64,000 nt of DNA, taken from NCBI GenBank assembly GCA_022393335.1, contig JAJEKB010021144.1:336958-400957 (forward strand), read 5' to 3'. A program made the translations under genes and the position numbers. Positions 55,740 to 64,000 of this stretch are shown here, piece after piece (position 1 is the stretch's first letter; each line of letters begins with the position of its first letter). The notes under the pieces were generated by a model that was not told where the DNA came from, did not search any database, and was given only the letters and a program-made list of their open reading frames with translations. The stretch is from Macrotrachela quadricornifera. Taxonomy: Eukaryota > Rotifera > Eurotatoria > Philodinida > Philodinidae.

Positions 55740-57070
55740 ACGATTTTATACTACTTCAATATAGTCGAAGATGAATAAATTAAAAAGTAAAGGAGCAGCT
55801 GTGACATATTAAATAATCATAAATCAAGGATATAAGATCTCATATATATATTATATTTGATGACGAATGATAATAAGAAAAACAAAATTTAATATTATTC
55901 AATATATAAATTTATATTTGTTCGTGAAAGACAATATGAAAATATATCAAGATTCTATTGTTTTCTCTCTTAAAACTCAAAATTATGTATACTGAAAAAT
56001 ATCTTTCTTCTTTCCATTACATATGGTGCCAGGAGAAGAATAAATAATCAGTAAAATTATCGTATTGTTTTTTTGTTTGCTTACTTTCAATAATAACAAG
56101 AAGATGATTTAACACAATACCACAAAATATACGAATCGTTCGTATGAATAGTATAATATATTTGAAATAAAAACAACTGTATAATGAAGTCGTTCACTCT
56201 TTATTTAGTATTGTAATACAACAAATGGATATATTTCTTTTTCATTATTTATTGAAAAATACAATGAAAATATTTATTCTTTGATGAATAGATTTCATGA
56301 AAGTATCTGATCTTGCCATGAAATATCAAAATCTAATTGATATTATTTTCTTTTCAATATTCATATGTTACTATAAACTATAAGAGTATAGAATCTGTAC
56401 ATAAAATAAAAAATCGATATAGAAAACTTCTTCATAAGGTAGATAGAATTAGATCTGCTTTAAAATGACGAATACTATAAAGTAATATATTCATTAACAT
56501 TCTTTCCAGCATGCAGACAAGACGAATACGAACATAATAGAATATCTAAAATACATTTTTTCCACAGTTATGTATCGTCTTTAGTATCATTTTTAATTAT
56601 TGTTTCAATATTTCTAGTATATATACCATTCGTATTAAATCTTAAATTAATAGGATAAATTTGACGCAATTAATTGAATTTTATTTATACTTATTTCAAT
56701 ACTCTTTTTAATAAAAAAAACATTTAAATTTGTTTTTTATTTAATTCTAATATTTGTTTTAGTATTGACGAAAATGTTTGTACACATGATTGAGATGTAT
56801 AATACATAAAAAGAAAAAAGAGATTATACATTGTGTATGTTGACACATAGTCAACGACATGTGTGGTCCATCCTCGTTGATCATTATCATTGTCTCCGTA
56901 TGTGTATCGTGTATTGCACAAGCCCTAATTACAATAATTCAAAATATATCAATCTTATGTCAATTAATACATGATATTGTAATATCAACATTTTCTTTTC
57001 TTTTTTCATTCCAGTAGAGGTCATCATATTATGATAATAGTACATGCAAAACATGAAATCACAAGAAAGT
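55740..57070. other. Gene-poor AT-rich DNA
   Basis: No convincing gene; the minus-strand frame at 56724-56921 has no recognisable motifs. Confidence 0.4.
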
Positions 57071-57074
57071 ATCG

Positions 57075-57250
57075 AGTACTAGTACTGGAGTATGTTATAC
57101 TGAGTACCGATACTTTAGTACATTGTACTACAGTATACGTGTATTTAGTACAAATACTGAGCACGATGTACTACAACACATTGTACTGAATATAAGTCCA
57201 CAGTACATTAGCAAAGTAAAACGTATTTGTACTTGTACTTGTACTCATCC
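57075..57250. repeat. GTACT-rich repeat, possible small element
   Basis: Dense GTAC/AGTACT motifs begin GAGTACTAGTACTGGAGTA and end TACTTGTACTTGTACTC, so the outer ends are roughly inverted. Likely a non-autonomous element or simple-sequence derivative. Confidence 0.5.
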
Positions 57251-57692
57251 AATCACTGGAAGATATACACATCGACTAACAATGAATGGAAGATAAAACT
57301 GCGATGATCTTGAAATCGATGTTGGTTGTATCAATCAAAGAGGATTATTTTTCGAAAATAATGATCTGTATAACATATGACTGGCAGTTTTTCGAGGCAA
57401 GAAAATCACATCTACAAATGGTTTGTCAATAGTCGCAAGTTTGGTTTTTTTGTTCGGAGAAGACTTATTTCTCATGATTTCGTTGATTGTGATTAGGCTG
57501 AGCTATTCTCCTAGGAATAAAAACGTAAGATTATCGTAGTCCTATCATATATTCATCGTTAGCCTCCACATGCATATCGAGACCAATGACCCACCGTCAC
57601 CATTACATCTCTTGGTCACACAAATGATGACCTCGTCGTCGACTTGCTACCACTAGCATGTTTTTTTTAATTACTCTAACAATTTTTTTCAG

Positions 57693-57838
57693 GTACTCTC
57701 TCACTTGTGTTAACATTCACCATTTCTGCATCGAGAAAGCCAGAAACCTCTACAACTACAATCAGAGCATCCCCGTCATCAACACCAATGACATCAGCAA
57801 CAACTACAACCGGGCCTCATCTGTCAATTGAGCTTTAG
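57693..57838 (+). other. possible orphan exon: hydrophobic segment plus Thr/Ser-rich tail
   Basis: After TTTTTTTCAG the frame reads TLSLVLTFTISASRKPETST and continues Thr/Ser-rich, ending TGPHLSIEL-stop. It resembles the 3' exon of a mucin-like or membrane-linked gene; no upstream exon could be assigned. Confidence 0.3.
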
Positions 57839-57924
57839 ATTAACGCTTCTGAATATCCTGAGATACTACTTATAAATTGGGTGCATGTTTCAGTGCGGAA
57901 CTTTCGCATAAGTCGACGGACATG

Positions 57925-58185
57925 CGATTTCCTTGCTCAGAAATGACAATCTATCACTGAGGAACTCTTTTTTAAGGCAATAAAAGCCTTTTCAAAGGAA
58001 ACATTTTTCAATCAAAAACATCGCAGGGAAATCCCTAATCATTTGGTAACTTCGGTAGAAGAAGTTTGAAATGCCGTTTTCTTGCTCAGAAATGATAGTA
58101 TGTCACTAAAAAAATCATATATTTGAAAAATAAAAGCTTTTTCAAAAAAGACTTTTTTAACGAAATATCCTGGGAGACCTTGCCC
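57925..58185. repeat. diverged tandem duplication (~147-bp unit)
   Basis: 57925-58030 and 58072-58180 both contain CTTGCTCAGAAATGA, TATCACTGAGG/TGTCACTAAAA, AATAAAAGCC/TTTTTCAA and end in GGGAAATCCC/GGGAGACC-like sequence. Non-coding. Confidence 0.6.
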
Positions 58186-58199
58186 ATATTCTTTCGAAA

Positions 58200-59690
58200 A
58201 GAGTATTTCTATGGGTAAGTACTCAACTGCAAACAAAAGCAAAGTTTCCAAAATATCTTCTTTCATATATACCTTGTAGAGCTTTCTTCGCCGATCATTT
58301 TGGTAAAAAAAGTCTTAGCTGCCCCTAAAAAATAGCTATGCTATAGTTAAAATACCGAAAATCCGAAAATTACGAAAACCGAGTTCTCCATAGAAGAATA
58401 TTTCATCATTATGTCTTGTTATTTTGTATTACTTGTTGAATTTTTATTGATGTTATATATTCTGATAGACCAAATGCTAACGTGCAAGAAATGATGAATT
58501 TGATGATTATACGATGATAACTTTCATTCGGTAACTGTTAAAGTTTAGTAACATTACTCAAGATGGCTACGTTCCGGAGAAATGAGATAGTAGATTTTGT
58601 AGAGTAAAATCTGCTTTAGAAAACCTTGTATTCAAATTCCCAGATATAATCGCAAAGCTTGAGTAAATTTTGATAAAACATTGTGAACTACAGGTATCAT
58701 CAAAATAAATAATTTCAAAAGAATAAATGATTCTGAAATTCTATCTATGTAGACTGAAAGCTATATAAAATATCTATTTGAGGGAGAAGGCACAATTTGC
58801 AAGCATCATAACAGTTTTTAACATCAACTACAGTAGCTGCCGTATGGTTTTCTGACATTGAATGTGTAAAAAATTTGAGCTTAGCAGTATGTACTTAATA
58901 TTTATTTAACCTACCAATCAGAAAGAATTATTGTGGAGGATCAATGATAAGTTAGATGCAAGAGATCAGCTTATCATTGTTTGTGGAGGAACATCGAAAT
59001 CATTAGATATTAAACTAGAAGTATTGCTGGTAGCCTATCACATTCATTCAATCTCAGCTTGTTTTATTTGTAAACATTGAAATTATATTCAATTTATGCA
59101 TTTTTTCAATGTACTTGAAAAAGAATGTTGTCGTTGCCGCGCCGCTAGGAATATCTTTGTTATATAATGTCAGTATAATCATTACTTAGAATCATGTTAC
59201 GTAGTAATAAAAAGTTGAATAACAACATTGTTTATTTTGATTCTGTTTGAAAGCAAGAATTAATGTAAGTGATCTAAATATTGATTTTGTACTTTGCTTA
59301 GCTAATCACTAAAGACTTGAGTGTCGTGTCACTCTGAATCTCGGATTACGAAATGTTGTTTTTTCCTTATTTGATTCTCTTTACTACTTAGGGTTATCCA
59401 AAAGTAGTGGCGGAGGCCTTTTTTTTTCTTATTTATAGATAAAAAAGATTTCTTTTTTTACCAATAGATAGAGCGAAAGATGCTCTATTTTTTTATACTA
59501 ATCGATCTGTATTCAACTACGAGCATTATAATAAAATCTGGGCAAAAACTTTTTTCGTTGAATTCTAGCTAATTTTAACGAGTGTACCAGGTTAAATGTC
59601 CGTCTGCGTATTTTTGAAATTTTTCCTCTATTATCTGCTTAGTCTAAACACTTCTTTTTGGCAAAAGATAGCGCATGAAATTCTCTACAA
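58200..59690. other. No recognisable gene
   Basis: AT-rich DNA. Near 59390-59420 the phrase GGGTTATCCAAAAGTAGTGG resembles the end of the dispersed repeat in the intron of F-box gene 3. Confidence 0.4.
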
Positions 59691-60545
59691 AACTATAATC
59701 AAACCCTAGTCTCAATCCTGTTCATTCCTTGAGAAGCCCTGGAAGGATCTTTCAGGATTTACTCAAGGTCCTATCAAGATCCACTCAAGATTATGAGAGA
59801 GGATTTTGCCAAGATTTTATTAGATTCTCTTCAAGATATACATTAAATCTTCATATCAGGATCCTACCACGAATGATTGCCATATCAGATGAGGATTTTG
59901 ACAAGAAAATAACAAGATTAATTGGAATATGAAACAACCTAATCCTGTTAAGCTTTCGCCAGGATCTTGATAAGATCTTTTTAAGAGTATTCGTGTTCAA
60001 ACCTTCCACTGCCGTCTTAACCATAATTAGAACTTTAATAAGAAAATATAAGAATTTAGTAAAGATCTATACAGGTTACTACTTAGTCCATCTATCTGTG
60101 CCTATTTCTTGAAAGAACCTTGAAGGAATTTGGAGAATCATAAATCTCAAGGATCCTGTCAAGTCCAGTTCAGGATTTTTACTAGAATCTGTTCATGTTT
60201 CTGCTCGAATTTTTTCTGAATATATTTTGCAAGACACTGTTGGAATCTTTAGTGAATCCTGTTAAAAACCTGGCATAAAGTACACTGAGGATTTCACCAT
60301 GATTTCATTAGGTTTGAATTAAGATCTGTGCCGGATCCTAATAAGTGGATTCTAAGTGAAATTGTTCAAGAGCGTATAATTTGAATGCTTAAAACATGTA
60401 AGTGTGATCAAGATCTTGACAAGAAAATACAACGTACTAATCGAGACCTTTCCAGAGTTTATGTTCAGAAGGTATCCACAATTTAATTTTCAGGATCCTG
60501 CCAGGAAACTAGCACAACGACATGAAACAATTTTATGACATTTTT
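59690..60545. repeat. degenerate array of CAGGATC/CAAGATC motifs
   Basis: Over ~850 bases, short phrases such as CAGGATCTTGATAAGATC, TCAAGGATCCTGTCAAG, CAGGATCCTGCCAGGA and ACTCAAGATTATGAG recur at irregular 20-30 base spacing in both orientations. This looks like an old, strongly diverged tandem repeat. The frame at 59729-59932 is a by-product. Confidence 0.6.
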
Positions 60546-60675
60546 AGCTAGGCTCCTCTCAGATCCATCAAAGATTTATCTAGTTATAGACTACAATACA
60601 ATTACAAGATCAAATTAAGCATATATTCAACAGAAATAAACAGTAGTATTTTTCAAGGTTTTCACATGTTTACAA

Positions 60676-60712
60676 GAGGGAAAAAGCGGATCCAGTGTCC
60701 GCTTTTTCCCCC
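60676..60712. repeat. GC-rich perfect hairpin
   Basis: GGGAAAAAGCGGA and TCCGCTTTTTCCC pair perfectly over 13 bases across a ~9-base loop. Confidence 0.75.
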
Positions 60713-62440
60713 TAGACTCTCAGAAAGTTCTATTTAGTCATGAGGATGTTTAAAAATTAATTTGTAAGAGAATCGAGTAAAACACACTAGACGTAGTTTT
60801 CATTACGGAATTTCATAAAAGAACCAGATGATTTAGAAATGTTTAAATTAAGTATACAATAATTTAAGCTTTTTTCAAAGTTCATATTTTACGAGCATAC
60901 ACTGTACTCTGTCCAATAACACGAATATTGACTTCATCAAACTTAGACATCTATACATATTAACAGTCTATTTATGATGACTGAATCATATATTTTTCAA
61001 AGAAGCTTATTGAAGGAAAAATAATATTGTTTTCTCATCAAAACTACGTATACGACAGCGAACGGTATCTGTCCGAAATACTATTGATAGTGCTCTTTCA
61101 ACCAATAGTTTTAACTTTCTTCACTTTTGAATTCAAACCTTTCTCAGTGTTGAATGACCGATGCGTGGCTATGGGGTGATATAGTTTTTTTTTGTTTAGT
61201 AAATAAAATATAATTTTAAAACGGATGATTATTTGAAATTATTTAACTTGAATTATGTATTTTTTTCCGTGCTCAAATCGGAGTTGTTACCTTAAATTGA
61301 GTAAGAAATAGTAACTATCAGTATTTTGAATATATACACGCGAATAATAAATTAACAATATAGATTTGTGTAATAAATACAAGAAATGCAGTTTAACAAT
61401 GGATGATTATTTAAACTTGTTGAAACTGATTAATTTTTTTCACCTGCCTTCTGGTGAATACATTAAATAGCTAGCAAAACTTTAAATAACTATTGATATC
61501 GATCATGTAGCGATGGAAAAAATTAAATAGTGCTGGCTACTTAATGTCACAATTTTTTTTTCTGCAAAACATTTTCAAATCGCTATATATTCGGAAAAAA
61601 GTACTTCTTTTGAGACTGAGCCCATCACAAGATGCAACGTGAAAAGCTCTACAATTTACAAAGAACAGTTTATATTATAGTTGCATTTCTTGTTTTTAAA
61701 ATGAACAAAGTTTTGAGGAACCAAATTAGAGGTATTACAAAAGCTGGTCGCACAGAATTTTCCTTGTTTTGAAAAAAATTACATTGAGCTTTGTTGTAAA
61801 GATTGTAGAGCTCTTCGCGCTGCATATTTTAATAGCTTAGTTGTTAGTACAATGTATTAGGAGACTGAAAACTAACCAGCCTCATCTATTGTAATCTAGC
61901 ACTACAAACACAAATGATAAAGAAAAAAGTTTTATCAAAAATATATTATCACAATATTAGTCAAAGTATTCACATATAGCATAGAAAAAAAGGGTATTCT
62001 TTTCTCTATCAGATTATATAGAAATACAGTTTCTTGATTCTTAACCCTTTAGAGCCAGTGATACGAGAGTTGGACCACCTGTTTTTCAGTAAGGAAAATA
62101 TTTATTTCTCATTAAGCTATTATTAACTGTAAGATAATAGATTGTTCCAGCTGCTGTTGCATGCATTTCTTTTCTCTTCCTTCTCTATGGACTGACGCTA
62201 GTACCCGCGCGATAGGCCTAAGATTAGGAGAGAGGATGTAGTGGTTTTTAAAAGGATGTAAACATTTTTTTAAGGCATGTAAAAGGGTCTTAACAGGAAA
62301 GTTTGCCCCAAATCTGCTCCCGTCGCTAAAAAACAAAATTTTCCAAATTATTGGGGAGGGGGGTGTACACCCTCCCCTACCCCCCCCCCCCCCGCCCCTT
62401 TCGCGGGCCCTAACTGGAACCATGACATGGGGTGGAAAAT
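60713..62440. other. Gene-poor DNA with dispersed-repeat copy and poly-C tract
   Basis: 61630-61870 shares GTGAAAAGCTCTACAA and nearby phrases with the repeat in the F-box gene 3 intron. Around 62340-62400 is a G-run/C-run region with a ~14-base C homopolymer, different in composition from everything around it. No gene recognised. Confidence 0.5.
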
Positions 62441-62464
62441 CTCAAACTGTTACCAGTTTGAAAA

Positions 62465-62550
62465 ACTGATTGTGAAAACTTTCAAAGTTTCAAGCTGTTA
62501 AAACTTTCAAAGTTTCACGCTGTTAAAACTTTCAAAGTTTCAAGTTTTCA
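62465..62550. repeat. 27-bp tandem repeat (~3 copies)
   Basis: Units of CTGTTAAAACTTTCAAAG plus TTTCAAG or TTTCACG repeat next to the large gap. Confidence 0.8.
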
Positions 62551-62642
62551 TTGAGTATTTATTAGAGTTAAAAACGTTGAAAGTTTCGAATGCTACTATA
62601 CAGTTAATAAATAATGTGAACTGAAACTTTCTACATACATAT

Positions 62643-63599
62643 ANNNNNNNNNNNNNNNNNNNNNNNNNNNNNNNNNNNNNNNNNNNNNNNNNNNNNNNNN
62701 NNNNNNNNNNNNNNNNNNNNNNNNNNNNNNNNNNNNNNNNNNNNNNNNNNNNNNNNNNNNNNNNNNNNNNNNNNNNNNNNNNNNNNNNNNNNNNNNNNNN
62801 NNNNNNNNNNNNNNNNNNNNNNNNNNNNNNNNNNNNNNNNNNNNNNNNNNNNNNNNNNNNNNNNNNNNNNNNNNNNNNNNNNNNNNNNNNNNNNNNNNNN
62901 NNNNNNNNNNNNNNNNNNNNNNNNNNNNNNNNNNNNNNNNNNNNNNNNNNNNNNNNNNNNNNNNNNNNNNNNNNNNNNNNNNNNNNNNNNNNNNNNNNNN
63001 NNNNNNNNNNNNNNNNNNNNNNNNNNNNNNNNNNNNNNNNNNNNNNNNNNNNNNNNNNNNNNNNNNNNNNNNNNNNNNNNNNNNNNNNNNNNNNNNNNNN
63101 NNNNNNNNNNNNNNNNNNNNNNNNNNNNNNNNNNNNNNNNNNNNNNNNNNNNNNNNNNNNNNNNNNNNNNNNNNNNNNNNNNNNNNNNNNNNNNNNNNNN
63201 NNNNNNNNNNNNNNNNNNNNNNNNNNNNNNNNNNNNNNNNNNNNNNNNNNNNNNNNNNNNNNNNNNNNNNNNNNNNNNNNNNNNNNNNNNNNNNNNNNNN
63301 NNNNNNNNNNNNNNNNNNNNNNNNNNNNNNNNNNNNNNNNNNNNNNNNNNNNNNNNNNNNNNNNNNNNNNNNNNNNNNNNNNNNNNNNNNNNNNNNNNNN
63401 NNNNNNNNNNNNNNNNNNNNNNNNNNNNNNNNNNNNNNNNNNNNNNNNNNNNNNNNNNNNNNNNNNNNNNNNNNNNNNNNNNNNNNNNNNNNNNNNNNNN
63501 NNNNNNNNNNNNNNNNNNNNNNNNNNNNNNNNNNNNNNNNNNNNNNNNNNNNNNNNNNNNNNNNNNNNNNNNNNNNNNNNNNNNNNNNNNNNNNNNNNN
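62643..63599. other. assembly gap (957 N)
   Basis: Run of N between a small tandem repeat and a satellite; probably unassembled satellite. Confidence 0.97.
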
Positions 63600-64000
63600 A
63601 AAAGTAAATATCTGATATCTGGTTATCTGCTGGGAATATCTATATACATATAGAAAGTTCAGATCACATTAGGAGTTATACAGAAATATTGAAAATTTTC
63701 AGACAAAAGTAAATATCTGATATCTAGTTATCTGCTAGAAATATGTATATACATATAGAAAGTTCAGGTCACATTAGGAGTGATACAGAAATATTGGAAA
63801 CTGTCATACAAAAGTAAATATCTGATATCTGATTATCTGCTGGGAATATCTATATATATATAGAAAAGTTCAGGTGACATTATGAATTGTACAGAAATAT
63901 TGAAAGCTTTCGTATAAAAGTAAATATCTGATATATGATTATCTGCTGTGAATATGTATATACATATAGAAAAGTTCAGGTCACATTAGCAGTTATACAG
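63600..64000. repeat. 105-bp satellite, running off the window end
   Basis: AAAAGTAAATATCTGATAT starts at 63600, 63705, 63810 and 63916, giving a period of 105-106 bases. Each unit has a TATATACATATA palindrome and a CAGAAATATTG segment. Four copies are visible with modest divergence. Confidence 0.92.

Noticed and set aside
62112..62423. Gly/Arg-rich minus-strand open frame over the poly-C tract
   Set aside because: It is a translation of homopolymer DNA with no protein-like continuation.
63600..64000. CRISPR-like array
   Set aside because: Units are contiguous 105-bp tandem copies with no distinct spacers, in a eukaryotic genome.

Overview
The window looks like nuclear DNA of a bdelloid rotifer. 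It is very AT-rich and dense in small decayed transposons. Its genes have very short introns (about 40-60 nt), and it carries protein families typical of bdelloids: NHL beta-propellers, NAD:arginine ADP-ribosyltransferases, AIG1 GTPases and Penelope-like retroelements including an Athena-type fragment with introns. Genus is not assignable by eye. No rRNA, tRNA, CRISPR or prokaryotic operon was seen.

Layout. 1-1.6 kb: a mariner element with long terminal inverted repeats whose transposase frame carries eight stops. 3.15-3.75 kb: a small inverted-repeat element. 4.0-4.9 kb: the last exon of an NHL-repeat gene (minus strand). 5.3-9.0 kb: a complete, open-frame Penelope-like element (reverse transcriptase plus GIY-YIG) with terminal repeats that contain hammerhead-ribozyme-like motifs. 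11.3-11.6 kb: a transposase scrap. 12.6-13.7 kb: a three-exon secreted Cys-rich/Thr-rich protein (minus). 14.0-17.1 kb: MITE, dispersed repeat and an Athena-like fragment. 17-24 kb: gene-poor, with hAT-like and mariner-like MITEs and decayed gene pieces, including a PARP catalytic domain. 24.2-25.3 kb: a six-exon unknown gene with an 11-nt exon (minus). 28.4-30.1 kb: a decayed repetitive ORF followed by a hAT-like MITE. 31.1-32.1 kb: AIG1 GTPase. 32.5-33.0 kb: inverted-repeat element split by a 10-N gap. 35.6-36.1 kb: a large foldback. 37.4-38.3 kb: ADP-ribosyltransferase.

38.9-54 kb is the gene-rich block, with every gene on the minus strand: an unknown six-exon zinc-binding-like gene, FICD (Fic AMPylase), mitochondrial ribosomal protein mL43, and a tandem array of eight paralogous F-box-like genes. 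One array member has a single in-frame UGA, and two share an intron that takes the place of about 30 codons. Most of these ATGs lie just downstream of a T-rich AG, as expected for spliced-leader trans-splicing. 55.3-55.7 kb: a small secreted acidic protein. 56-64 kb: no convincing gene; degenerate repeats, a poly-C tract, a 957-N gap and a 105-bp satellite running to the window end.

Genes thus fall into housekeeping (mL43, FICD), lineage-expanded families (F-box, NHL, ART, AIG1), unknown multi-exon genes whose splicing was worked out by hand, and mobile DNA. The most interesting signals are the ribozyme-bearing Penelope-like element, the F-box array and its splice signals, and the mariner fossil in which all eight stops fit single C-to-T or G-to-A changes.
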